This document shows, piece by piece, positions 9,335 through 20,192 of a stretch of DNA of 64,000 nucleotides (the first letter of the stretch is position 1; every line of letters starts with the position of its first letter). The notes under the pieces were generated by a model. The model was not told the DNA's origin. It saw only the letters and a list, made by a program, of their open reading frames with translations, and ran no database searches. A program made the position numbers and the translations under genes. Origin of the DNA: Chitinophaga cymbidii (GTDB lineage: Bacteria > Bacteroidota > Bacteroidia > Chitinophagales > Chitinophagaceae); NCBI RefSeq assembly GCF_007992715.1, contig NZ_BKAU01000002.1, forward strand, positions 682,001-746,000. The letters are read 5' to 3'.

Positions 9335-12156
9335 AACATGAACATGTTCCGTCCGCCGTCCATGCGGCGGTTGCCGCCTTTGGGCTTCGCCCCGAATTTC
9401 GAGAAGTTCCAGGTAGCGGTGAGCATGAAGTATTGCTCCACAATATCCGTCTGCACATCTTCTATATACAGCTCGTTCACCATGCGGCGGACGCTGGTGT
9501 TCTGCCGCAGCAGGTCGAACGCGGAAAGCTTCAGCTGCAGGCTTTTGTCTTTGAAGAAATCGTATGCCAGGCCCATGTTCCATAACACTACGTGTTGCTG
9601 GAAGCCGGGTGTGATGCGGCTGTTGTAGGAATAGTTCACATCATTGTCCCACGAGAAGTTCCCCGGCCAGTAAAGCGTGGTGCCCAGCGTTGCGCGCTGC
9701 ACAAAGAAGCTGCCCTGCGTGCTGTTGGCCGGTTTATAACGGGCATCCGTATACGTTGGGCGGTAGCTGGTGCTGATATCCAGCAGTTCCTTCCAGGCGT
9801 AGTTGAACATCACATAAGGCGAGTAGCTCCAGTTCAGCGCAATGTTACGGTAAAGCGTGGTGTCGCCGGCAGCGTTGCCGGTGTTGCTGTAGCTGATATT
9901 CCTGCTGCCGTTGATAAAAGCGCCGCCGCTGATGCGGTACTGCATGTCCTTTGTTTTTTTGGATTTGCTCAGGGAAAAATTCGCGTTCATGTTGTAAGCG
10001 CCATCCACGTTAATCGTCTGTGTAGTCCTTTCTCCTTTCGAATTGATGAAGCTCGCTGTGGAAAAGCGGTTCAGGATAGGGCTGAACGTAACGCCCGAAA
10101 ATACGCCGATGCCGTTGGGCGTAAAGCGGTCGTAACCAAACCGGATCTGCTGCGAGAACGATGGCTTCAGATCGGGATTGCCGATGCGCACGTTCAGCGG
10201 ATTGGTGTTATCCGGCACCGGCTGCAATTGTTCGAGCGTGGGTTGCTGCATGTTGCCGTTGTAGCCGAGATTGATATAGCCGCCGTTCTTCAGCTTGTAG
10301 CTGACGCGGGAGTTCGGTGCAAAATTGGTCTGGTATTGTTTTAACGAGGTGTTGGTGGTATACGAATAGTTGTCCAGCAGGTTCAGGTACAGGCTACCGC
10401 CAACGCTTACACGCCATTTTTCGCTGTTGTGCGAAAGCACGAGGTTGGGCGTCTGGCTGGTGTTGATGGTGCGGAACCTGTTGGTATAGGCATCATCCAG
10501 GTCAGTATAGGTTTTGCTGTCGGGATCATAGTTATAGGTCTGCCGGTTGGATGAGTTGGCGTTGTAGTCAAAGCCATACCCGGCGGTCATCTTCCATGTG
10601 GCGGACAGGGGTTCGGTATAGCTGATGCTGATGCGGTAGCGTTCGTTTTTGTTGTCCGCTATGGTCAGCTGGTCCACATGCCGGTCGTCCGTCACGGCTT
10701 CATTTTCATAATATTCCACATCGCTGCGGTTATAAGCATCTTCGTTATAGGTGGTGTAGTTGTTGGTGAATTGCAGGCCGATGCTGCGTCCTTTTTTCCG
10801 CAGCTGTTTTGTGAGGCCGAGGGTGTTGGAGAAGTTGTGATTGGTGCTTAATGCGCGGTTGGAGGATTCGTTGGTGTTCACCAGGGAGCCGTCTTCTGCT
10901 GTTGTGATTTCGTTGCCGCTGGCGTTGCTGCTGGCTTTCGTATAGTCGTAAGCGGGTGCAAGCGTCAGCCGGAGCGTGGAATCCAGTTCTATATCGAAGT
11001 TGAAGTTTACCCGGTGATTGGCGTTCCTGCTGTATCCGTTGCGGTCGCTGCTGGTGAACAGGTGGCCGTCGCCGTTGAGGTATTCGCGGGTGTTCAGCGT
11101 GCGGAAGCGGGCATCGGAGTTGTTGAAGAAGTAGCTGTTGTTCACATCGGTCTTGTTCCATTTGTCGTTATAATTATAACCGATCATGGAGGTCGTGCGG
11201 ATGCCGTCGCCCGTGCCGCCGAAACCGATGCCGTTGATGGCGAATGAGCCGTTAGAATTGGAGTTGATGACGATGCCATTTTTTGTATTGATCGTGCTGA
11301 ATATCTCGGATTGGGTAAAGCCCACTTTGTTCAGGTTGTTGGAAGACCCGAGTATGCTGATCTGCCGCGCGCCGTTGAAGGCATTCGCCATGCCGCCCAG
11401 CTCAAAGCGTTCGTCCGTACCGCCTCCGGCGGAAAGCCGTCCAAAGAGCCCCTTCTTTTTATCGGCCTTCAATGTAAGGTTGATCGTTTTGTCTTCCCCG
11501 TCTTTCTGCACGTTCATCCGGGCTTCCTGTTTGGTTTTGGTATCTACTACCTGCACTTTTTCAATAATGGCGGAGGGGAGGTTTTTGGTAGCCAGCTTGG
11601 GATCGTTGGCAAAGAATTCCCGTCCGTCTACCAGGATGCGGCTGACCTTTTTGCCGTTTACGGTGATGTTGCCTTCCTCGTCGATGTCCACGCCGGGGAG
11701 CTTTTTCAGCAGGTCTTCCACTACGGCGTTGGGCCTTGTTTTGAACGAGGAGGCGTTGAACTCGATCGTGTCCTGCCGGATGGATACCGGGGGGCGGTTG
11801 CCTTCTACTACTACGGTATTCAGCTCATGCGGCGCCGGCGCCAGTATGATGCGGCCCAGGTCTGCGGGCCTGCCGGGGGGCAGCGTTTTGATGTGGGTAT
11901 GATAGCCGGTATAGGAAACGAGGAAGCGGACGGGCTTGTCCGCCGGGATGCCCTGGAGGCGGAAAGCACCGCGTTTGTCGGTGAGGGTATAGGTGATGAG
12001 GCTGCTGTCTTTGCTGTCCTGCACGGTAACGGTAGCCATTTCCAGCAGTTCATGGCTGGCTGAATCGGCCACGGTGCCTTTTAATTCCATCTTTTGCTGG
12101 GCGCGGGCGTGCAGGGAAGCGATCAAAACAAGCATGAGCGGTACAATTCGTAACAT
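9331..12156 (-). CDS. Outer membrane beta-barrel (TonB receptor-like) protein
   Basis: A 941-aa protein with a signal peptide (about residues 1-19), a carboxypeptidase-regulatory-like domain (about 23-110) and a plug-like region. That region includes NTVVVEGNRPPVSI, DLLKKLPGVDIDEEG and the phrase ILVDGREFFANDPK. A large C-terminal barrel of the outer-membrane-protein beta-barrel family follows. It is not a SusC (no GYGT signature, no SusD neighbour). The C-terminus is Gly/Arg/Met-rich (GGRNMFMF). The ligand is unknown. A palindromic operator candidate lies directly upstream of the start codon. Confidence 0.9.
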   Translation of the reverse strand: MLRIVPLMLVLIASLHARAQQKMELKGTVADSASHELLEMATVTVQDSKDSSLITYTLTDKRGAFRLQGIPADKPVRFLVSYTGYHTHIKTLPPGRPADLGRIILAPAPHELNTVVVEGNRPPVSIRQDTIEFNASSFKTRPNAVVEDLLKKLPGVDIDEEGNITVNGKKVSRILVDGREFFANDPKLATKNLPSAIIEKVQVVDTKTKQEARMNVQKDGEDKTINLTLKADKKKGLFGRLSAGGGTDERFELGGMANAFNGARQISILGSSNNLNKVGFTQSEIFSTINTKNGIVINSNSNGSFAINGIGFGGTGDGIRTTSMIGYNYNDKWNKTDVNNSYFFNNSDARFRTLNTREYLNGDGHLFTSSDRNGYSRNANHRVNFNFDIELDSTLRLTLAPAYDYTKASSNASGNEITTAEDGSLVNTNESSNRALSTNHNFSNTLGLTKQLRKKGRSIGLQFTNNYTTYNEDAYNRSDVEYYENEAVTDDRHVDQLTIADNKNERYRISISYTEPLSATWKMTAGYGFDYNANSSNRQTYNYDPDSKTYTDLDDAYTNRFRTINTSQTPNLVLSHNSEKWRVSVGGSLYLNLLDNYSYTTNTSLKQYQTNFAPNSRVSYKLKNGGYINLGYNGNMQQPTLEQLQPVPDNTNPLNVRIGNPDLKPSFSQQIRFGYDRFTPNGIGVFSGVTFSPILNRFSTASFINSKGERTTQTINVDGAYNMNANFSLSKSKKTKDMQYRISGGAFINGSRNISYSNTGNAAGDTTLYRNIALNWSYSPYVMFNYAWKELLDISTSYRPTYTDARYKPANSTQGSFFVQRATLGTTLYWPGNFSWDNDVNYSYNSRITPGFQQHVVLWNMGLAYDFFKDKSLQLKLSAFDLLRQNTSVRRMVNELYIEDVQTDIVEQYFMLTATWNFSKFGAKPKGGNRRMDGGRNMFMF

Positions 12157-12174
12157 GGAGCGGTATGATTTCGG

Positions 12175-12195
12175 CTAAATTACGAATATTTCGTA
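12175..12195 (-). promoter_or_regulatory. Palindromic operator candidate over -7 box
   Basis: TACGAA-TAT-TTCGTA (12181-12195) is a perfect 6-3-6 inverted repeat. On the minus strand it abuts TAATTTAG (12182-12175), one mismatch from the Bacteroidota -7 consensus TAnnTTTG. It sits about 25-40 bp upstream of the ATG of the 941-aa receptor. The position fits a repressor operator. The regulator is not identifiable here. Confidence 0.45.
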
Positions 12196-12403
12196 GAAAA
12201 ACGAATTTGCTAGTTGTCTAGCGATAATTTCGGAGTGGGACGCCTTTTTTCTGCCGTCAATCCGGGTATTCACGATAGACATTGTAGGAATGGAAGGTCT
12301 TTGTTATAGCGATCCGGATGGGAAAAGCCTTTACCAGATTATATGTAAAACGTAGATAAGCCATACATAATTCATATCTTATTGGGATGGCTTATTTATG
12401 AGT

Positions 12404-12435
12404 CACATATGACTTACATATGGCTTACATATGTG
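12404..12435. repeat. Three CATATG palindromes spaced 11 bp
   Basis: CATATG occurs at 12406-12411, 12417-12422 and 12428-12433. The last two copies are preceded by CTTA, so the unit is an 11-bp direct repeat of the form (A/G)CTTACATATG. The spacing is about one helical turn, as expected for protein binding on one face of DNA. Function is unknown. Confidence 0.6.
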
Positions 12436-12549
12436 TTATCCTCCGTAGGTCGCTATGGGAGAGGGTTTGCTGGGACATTTATTTTACATAAGGGTTACTG
12501 ACGGACTGTAATGGATTGATTATCAGATTGAAGAAGTGCTAATACAAAA

Positions 12550-12575
12550 AAGGCGTCCCTTTTTGGAGACGCCTT
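12550..12575 (-). terminator. Terminator of the siderophore receptor gene
   Basis: Inverted repeat AAGGCGTC / GACGCCTT around a short loop. Read on the minus strand it is followed by a run of T (GCCTTTTTTGTATT), giving a canonical Rho-independent terminator about 20-50 bp past the stop of the 807-aa receptor. Confidence 0.8.
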
Positions 12576-12597
12576 CTTTGTATGTTTCTTAAGAAGA

Positions 12598-15021
12598 TCA
12601 GAATTTAAACCCTGCGCTCACGGAGAGCCTTCTGGGCATTTGTTTTTCTACGGTCGTCCATCCACCGAAATATTCCTTATTGGCAATGTTGTCCACCTTC
12701 ACCGCGAGGCGGCAGGCGTTTAACGTGTAGAATACGGAAGCATTCAATATCGTGTAGGAGGGCAGCGTAAAGATGCCGACAGCCGCGGAGTTGGTGATCA
12801 GGTTCTCGCTGGCGTAGTTACCGCCGAAACCTGCGCCCAGCCCCTGTAGTTTACCGCCGGTGGCAGTATAGCTCACCCAGAGGTTGGCCAGGTGCTCGGG
12901 ACCGGCAGTGGTGGGCCGCAGGCCATTGTCTTCCTTGGATGCTTTGAGCTTGCTGGAGTTGTAGCTATAGCCGGCTACTACGTTCAGGCCGTTCACCGGG
13001 TTGGCGGTAAGGTCTGCTTCAATGCCGCGGCTGGCCTGGGTGCCGTCCTGGATAGTATAGTTATAGTTAACGCCATCTACTTCCATGGAAGCGGAACGGG
13101 TCATGTTGCTTACGGCCAGGTCGTAGTAGCTTAATGTAAAGTTCAGGCGGTGGCTCAACACATCCAGTTTGATACCTCCTTCGATCTGGTTGGCCTGCTG
13201 CGGTTTCAGCGTAGGGTCCATGCCGGGAGGCGGGGCAGCCATGGGTGCAACGTTACGGAAGCCGTTCATGTAGTTGGTGAACAGGCTGACCTTGTCTTTT
13301 ACTACCTGGTATACCAGACCGAATTTGGGTGATACGGCAGTTTGCGAGAAGTCCCCGGAAGTGGTGCCGCTGACATAATTTTTCGTGCCTTTGTTTTCGA
13401 AGTGATCAACCCGCAGGCTCAGCATGGCGCTGAAAACATCGGTGATATTCAGCACATCGGAAATATAGGCGCTGTAAGTATTGATCAGGGTGCGGTTGCG
13501 GGTATGCCCGGTGGTAAGCTGTGCCAGCCTTGCATCAACCGCCTCCTTGTTAAGTTGTGAATAGTTCGGGTCTTTGGGGTCTACTGCATTTACCAGGTCG
13601 AATACCATGTAAGGAGAGTGGTTGTTCACTGTTTCCATGCTAAGGTAATCCAGACCGATCACCATCCTGTTACGCAGGCGGCCGATATGGAAATCGCCGA
13701 TAAAATTCTGCTGGATGTCTGTGGTGATGGCGGTGGAGTTCTGCTTGTAAACATAACGGCTGAGCGTGGTGTCGTTGGGCCTGCCGTTGGCGTCGAGGAA
13801 CATCACGTAGGAATAATAGCCATCGCTTTTGCGGTTGCTGCGGGAGATATTCGTTTGTGAAGTCCATTTGTCAGACAGCTTGTAGCTCATCTGGCCAAAG
13901 AGGTTCACCGTAGGCGTTCTGTTGGTGATATCGTTGCTGGTGAAGGAGCGGTTAAAGTCGATGCCCAGCTCTTCCGGCGTACGCGCGAAAAGCGGACGGG
14001 AGCGGTTGAGGAATACCATGAGCGTGTTGGTGCCTTCACCATCGAAAAACTCCGCATTCACGTTAAACGAAAGGCGGTCGCTGGCTTTGTAGGAGAAGCT
14101 GGGCGCCAGGTAAACGGACCTTCTGAACCCGAAATCCTGGAAGCTCTTCTCATAGTGATAAGCGCCATTCACGCGGAGCAGGGCTGTTTTGTCCTCATTC
14201 AGCGGCGTGTTGATGTCCGCTGTAACACGGTTCAGGCCGAAGCCGCCGCCGGTGTAGGTGATCTCTCCGCCGAATGTTTCATAAGGTTTTTTGGTAACGA
14301 TGTTGATCAGGCCGCCGAAGGAGATCAGGCTGCTGCCGAACAATGTGCCGGAGGGGCCTTTGATCGCTTCTATGCGCTCGATATTGGCAGGGTCGATGTT
14401 ACCGTTGGTAACGCCGGCGATGCCGTTGATCATTGTAGGCTGTACGCTGAAACCGCGCATGGAGAAGAATCCTGCGCCGTCACCGGGCCGGCCGGTGGAA
14501 GACCAGAGCCTGCTCACGCCCGGGGCGTTCTTGATGGCGTCGTCGAAAGTGGTGATCACCTGCTCTTTCATCAGTTCCTTGCTCACGGTATTGTATACCT
14601 GCGGGTTTTCGAGGTTGGAGATCGGCAGGCGCGCGATGTGCTCGCTTTCCTTTTTGCCGAACTTGTTCAGGTTGCCCTTTACGATCACTTCCTGCAGCTG
14701 GGTGTCTGACAGCTGCAGCTGAATGTCCACATCCGCTGTTTTCCCCGCTTCTACGGTCACATTGCGCTCGGTAGAGGTGAAACCCACCAGCGATACCAGG
14801 AGCACGTACTCTCCCGGTTGCACCTTGCGGAAAGTGTATCCGCCTTTTTCATCGGTCACTACGCCGCGGTTCTTGTCCTTGATCTGGATGGTCACGTAAG
14901 GTGCGGGTTGGCCATCGTTGGTGGTGATGGTGCCTTTGATGGTTCCGGAGGGATTTTGTGCCTGGCTGGTGGTCATAAATCCGGTCAGCAATAGCAGTAG
15001 GTACGTTAATCTTTTCATCAT
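12598..15021 (-). CDS. TonB-dependent siderophore receptor
   Basis: An 807-aa outer-membrane receptor. It has a signal peptide (about residues 1-21), a carboxypeptidase-regulatory-like domain (about 25-105), and a plug domain with SMRGFSVQPT, IERIEAIKGPSGTLFG and GGLINIVTKKP, the pattern of ferric-siderophore receptors of the FhuA/FpvA class. The C-terminal barrel ends in aromatic Phe (SAGFKF), as expected for BAM recognition. It probably imports a ferric siderophore. No siderophore biosynthesis genes are nearby. An MFS gene some 4 kb away is the only possible exporter partner, and that link is speculative. Confidence 0.9.
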   Translation of the reverse strand: MMKRLTYLLLLLTGFMTTSQAQNPSGTIKGTITTNDGQPAPYVTIQIKDKNRGVVTDEKGGYTFRKVQPGEYVLLVSLVGFTSTERNVTVEAGKTADVDIQLQLSDTQLQEVIVKGNLNKFGKKESEHIARLPISNLENPQVYNTVSKELMKEQVITTFDDAIKNAPGVSRLWSSTGRPGDGAGFFSMRGFSVQPTMINGIAGVTNGNIDPANIERIEAIKGPSGTLFGSSLISFGGLINIVTKKPYETFGGEITYTGGGFGLNRVTADINTPLNEDKTALLRVNGAYHYEKSFQDFGFRRSVYLAPSFSYKASDRLSFNVNAEFFDGEGTNTLMVFLNRSRPLFARTPEELGIDFNRSFTSNDITNRTPTVNLFGQMSYKLSDKWTSQTNISRSNRKSDGYYSYVMFLDANGRPNDTTLSRYVYKQNSTAITTDIQQNFIGDFHIGRLRNRMVIGLDYLSMETVNNHSPYMVFDLVNAVDPKDPNYSQLNKEAVDARLAQLTTGHTRNRTLINTYSAYISDVLNITDVFSAMLSLRVDHFENKGTKNYVSGTTSGDFSQTAVSPKFGLVYQVVKDKVSLFTNYMNGFRNVAPMAAPPPGMDPTLKPQQANQIEGGIKLDVLSHRLNFTLSYYDLAVSNMTRSASMEVDGVNYNYTIQDGTQASRGIEADLTANPVNGLNVVAGYSYNSSKLKASKEDNGLRPTTAGPEHLANLWVSYTATGGKLQGLGAGFGGNYASENLITNSAAVGIFTLPSYTILNASVFYTLNACRLAVKVDNIANKEYFGGWTTVEKQMPRRLSVSAGFKF

Positions 15022-15084
15022 TGTTTATTGTTATACGGCCGGTTGGCAAAAACCACGGCCGGTGGTCAGTTGAAAATCGTGCCG

Positions 15085-15116
15085 CAAAGGTCGGGGTGTG
15101 GGAGGGGGCATTACAA
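15085..15116 (-). promoter_or_regulatory. Possible promoter of the siderophore receptor
   Basis: On the minus strand TTG (15116-15114), a 21-nt spacer and GACCTTTG (15092-15085), which has one mismatch to the -7 box TAnnTTTG. It lies about 65 bp upstream of the start codon. The match is imperfect. Confidence 0.4.
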
Positions 15117-15139
15117 TCAAAAAGGGAAAAAAGTTTACG

Positions 15140-15182
15140 CAATCGGGAATTTTTTTGATCGCAACCAGGAATTTTTCGATTG
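15140..15182. repeat. Nested direct and inverted repeats upstream of siderophore receptor
   Basis: GGAATTTTT occurs at 15146-15154 and 15168-15176, exactly 22 bp (two helical turns) apart. The pair is bracketed by an inverted pair CAATCG (15140-15145) / CGATTG (15177-15182). The element is just upstream of the putative -33 region and could be an activator or repressor site. Confidence 0.4.
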
Positions 15183-15197
15183 ACGGGCTAAAAAAGC

Positions 15198-15229
15198 AAG
15201 AGGCTGTACCGGTTAAGGTACAGCCTCTT
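15198..15229 (-). terminator. gcvP terminator
   Basis: Perfect 13-bp stem AAGAGGCTGTACC / GGTACAGCCTCTT with a 6-nt loop. On the minus strand it is followed by GCTTTTTTAG. It lies 20 bp past the gcvP stop codon and is a strong Rho-independent terminator. Confidence 0.85.
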
Positions 15230-15248
15230 AATAATCAGGTGGTATTTG

Positions 15249-18131
<2,883 letters not shown>

Positions 18132-18162
18132 GATGTAAGCAGGTATTTAAGAAAAGAATGCG

Positions 18163-18194
18163 CAAAGCTATGATGTTTTTAAGCAATCGCCAAA
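18163..18194 (-). promoter_or_regulatory. gcvP promoter
   Basis: Read on the minus strand: TTTG (18194-18191), a 20-nt spacer, then TAGCTTTG (18170-18163), an exact match to the Bacteroidota -33/-7 arrangement. It lies about 32 bp upstream of the gcvP ATG. Confidence 0.75.
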
Positions 18195-18245
18195 CCACCC
18201 GTGGAAGGCGGAAAGTAGGCTGATAAATGGGGCGCTTTACGAGGG

Positions 18246-18274
18246 TTGATTGTCATAAAATCATCATAGCTTTG
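18246..18274 (+). promoter_or_regulatory. Promoter of the YkgJ-type gene
   Basis: TTG (18246-18248), an 18-nt spacer and TAGCTTTG (18267-18274), an exact -7 box, placed 17 bp before the ATG at 18292. The 15-bp core CATCATAGCTTTGCG is identical to the one in the divergent gcvP promoter. Confidence 0.7.
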
Positions 18275-18291
18275 CGGAAAATTCACGAGGG

Positions 18292-18783
18292 ATGTCTGAT
18301 ATACTCGCCGGCTGGCAGGTAAAAGCGAAGGAAGCACAGAAGGCCAACAAGCAGTTCCTGCAGAAAATGCAGACCAAGAAAGGCAAAGGCGCGGAAAAGC
18401 TGCTCCCGGACCTGCATGAGGAGGCTTTTGAGAAAATTGATTGCCTGCAATGCGCGGGCTGCTGCAAGTCTATCAGCCCCCGTTTCAAAACGCCGGACAT
18501 CAAAAAAGTATCGAAGTTCCTGGGAATAAAGGAATCCGCATTGATCGAAACCTACCTGCGGCTGGATGAAGATGGTGATTACGTGGTGAAACGCAGCCCA
18601 TGCCCCTTTCTCGGAGCGGATAATTATTGCAGCATTTATGACGTGCGGCCGGGGGATTGCAGGAATTACCCGTATACGGACAGCCATGAATTTTTCAAGC
18701 GCCCCAATACTACTTATCTGAATTCTACCATTTGTCCCGCAGTGTTTTATGTGTTGGAGCGGTTAAAGGGGGCGGGTATTTAA
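18292..18783 (+). CDS. YkgJ family cysteine-cluster protein
   Basis: A 163-aa cytoplasmic protein with the YkgJ (CxxCxxCC) metal-binding cluster. Cysteines 51, 54, 57 and 58 lie in CLQCAGCCKS, followed by SPCPFL and a further motif CSIYDVRPGDCRNYP. Family members are thought to bind zinc or an iron-sulfur cluster, and their function is poorly defined. It is divergent from gcvP and convergent with the MFS gene. Confidence 0.85.
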   Translation: MSDILAGWQVKAKEAQKANKQFLQKMQTKKGKGAEKLLPDLHEEAFEKIDCLQCAGCCKSISPRFKTPDIKKVSKFLGIKESALIETYLRLDEDGDYVVKRSPCPFLGADNYCSIYDVRPGDCRNYPYTDSHEFFKRPNTTYLNSTICPAVFYVLERLKGAGI

Positions 18784-18819
18784 AACGCTGCTGCTTTCCC
18801 CTGGTAAAAGCCGGCCACG

Positions 18820-20142
18820 TCAACGCCGCCAGTCCAGCTTCCGCATGGCCGGTGAAATAATATAGGTCGTGATCACCACCCCAAGCGTCATGCATCCACC
18901 AAACACCACCGAAGCCACCGGCCCCATGATCCTCGCCGCCAGCCCGCTTTCAAACGAGCCCAGCTCATTGGACGAGCTGACGAAAACCGAGCTGACGGAA
19001 GACACCCGCCCGCGCATATCATCCGGCGTTTTGAGCTGCAGGATGGTTTGCCGGATGATCATACTCACGCCGTCCAGCATGCCGCTGGCGAACAACGCCA
19101 GCAGTGAGAGCGCGAAAGTTTTGGATAGTCCGAATATGATAATACAGATGCCGAAGCCGAAAACAGCCGCCAGCAGCTTCAGTCCCGGTTTTGTTACGAT
19201 CGGCCGGTGGGCCAGCACCAGCAGTATGATGCAGGAGCCCACGGCGGGCGCGGCCCGCAGCATGCCGAAGCCTTCGGCGCCCACGTGCAGGATGTCCTGC
19301 GCATAAATGGTGATCATGGCCACCGACCCGCCGAAAAGCACGCCGAACATGTCCAGCGCCATGGCGTTCAGCAACACTTTGGTATTCCAGACGAATTGCA
19401 GTCCTTTTTTCAGCCTTTCCTTCACCGTTTCACCGATGTCCTTGAAGTGGACCGGTTTTTTACCGATCTGCATCACGGCGGCCAGCGCCAGCAGCATGAA
19501 TCCCAGCACTACCAGCATGGCCCAGTGCACCCCCAGCCAGGCGATGCACAGCCCGCCCAACACTGGTCCCGCAATAGCGCCGGTTTGCCAGGAGGACGTG
19601 CTCCAGGTGGTAGCGTTGATGTACAGCTCGCGGGGCACCAGCACCCCCAGCAGCGAGAAATTGGACGGGCTCACAAAGGCCCTCAGCACTCCGCCACAGA
19701 ACAGCAGCACGTAGATCATCATCAGGATCGCGCTTTGGGGAATGCCCGCCACGAGATCGTCCCAGGTCAGCATAAAAAGCCCCGCCCCGATCACCAGGTA
19801 TCCCATCAGGCATTTCATCACCATGCCCTGCTTTTCCCGCTTATCCACAATGTTACCGGCAAAAAGCGCGAGCGAAAACGCGGGAATGAACTCTGCAAGC
19901 CCCATCAGGCCAATGTTCAGCGGATTTTTTGTAAGGGAGTAAACTTTCCATTCGATAATGGAGAACTGCATGGAAAGCGCAAAGATGAGAGCAAAACGGA
20001 TGACCAGGAAGAACTTGAATTCTTTGTATCGCAACGATGCATACGGGTCATTCTTCGGTTTGATAGCTTCGTCCAATCTGTAAGGTTTTAAAGGCGTCAC
20101 AAAAATAAGGCTTCTCATTCCGCTAATCAATTTTTTTGCCAT
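18820..20142 (-). CDS. MFS transporter (EntS/MFS_3-like)
   Basis: A membrane transporter of about 440 aa with roughly 12 hydrophobic helices. It belongs to the MFS_3 group that includes the enterobactin exporter EntS, based on the NIGLMGLAEFIPAF/LFAGNIVDKREKQG region after helix 2 and the DGVSMIIRQTILQLKTPDDMRGR segment in the second half. The frame stays open upstream to 20202, but that would overlap the divergent sugar-dehydrogenase start. I place the start at the ATG at 20142 (MAKKLIS); 20118 is an alternative. The substrate is unknown. Confidence 0.85.
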   Translation of the reverse strand: MAKKLISGMRSLIFVTPLKPYRLDEAIKPKNDPYASLRYKEFKFFLVIRFALIFALSMQFSIIEWKVYSLTKNPLNIGLMGLAEFIPAFSLALFAGNIVDKREKQGMVMKCLMGYLVIGAGLFMLTWDDLVAGIPQSAILMMIYVLLFCGGVLRAFVSPSNFSLLGVLVPRELYINATTWSTSSWQTGAIAGPVLGGLCIAWLGVHWAMLVVLGFMLLALAAVMQIGKKPVHFKDIGETVKERLKKGLQFVWNTKVLLNAMALDMFGVLFGGSVAMITIYAQDILHVGAEGFGMLRAAPAVGSCIILLVLAHRPIVTKPGLKLLAAVFGFGICIIIFGLSKTFALSLLALFASGMLDGVSMIIRQTILQLKTPDDMRGRVSSVSSVFVSSSNELGSFESGLAARIMGPVASVVFGGCMTLGVVITTYIISPAMRKLDWRR

Positions 20143-20192
20143 CGTTTGATACAGATGATTATTTTTAACATCTCTAAAAATTCCGAACCGGT

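Larger units (their letters stand above)
12157..12597. other. 441-bp regulatory gap rich in repeats
   Basis: There is no convincing gene here. The right end holds the terminator of the siderophore receptor. The left end holds the promoter of the 941-aa receptor with a palindrome across its -7 region. The middle contains an inverted pair ATAAGCCA (12356-12363) / TGGCTTAT (12388-12395) followed by three CATATG palindromes at 11-bp spacing. The whole stretch is more AT-rich than the flanking genes. Confidence 0.7.

Noticed and set aside
12409..12529. Possible small ORF through the CATATG repeats
   Set aside because: The start lies within the repeats, there is no ribosome-binding context or similarity, and the repeat shifts the frame in each copy.
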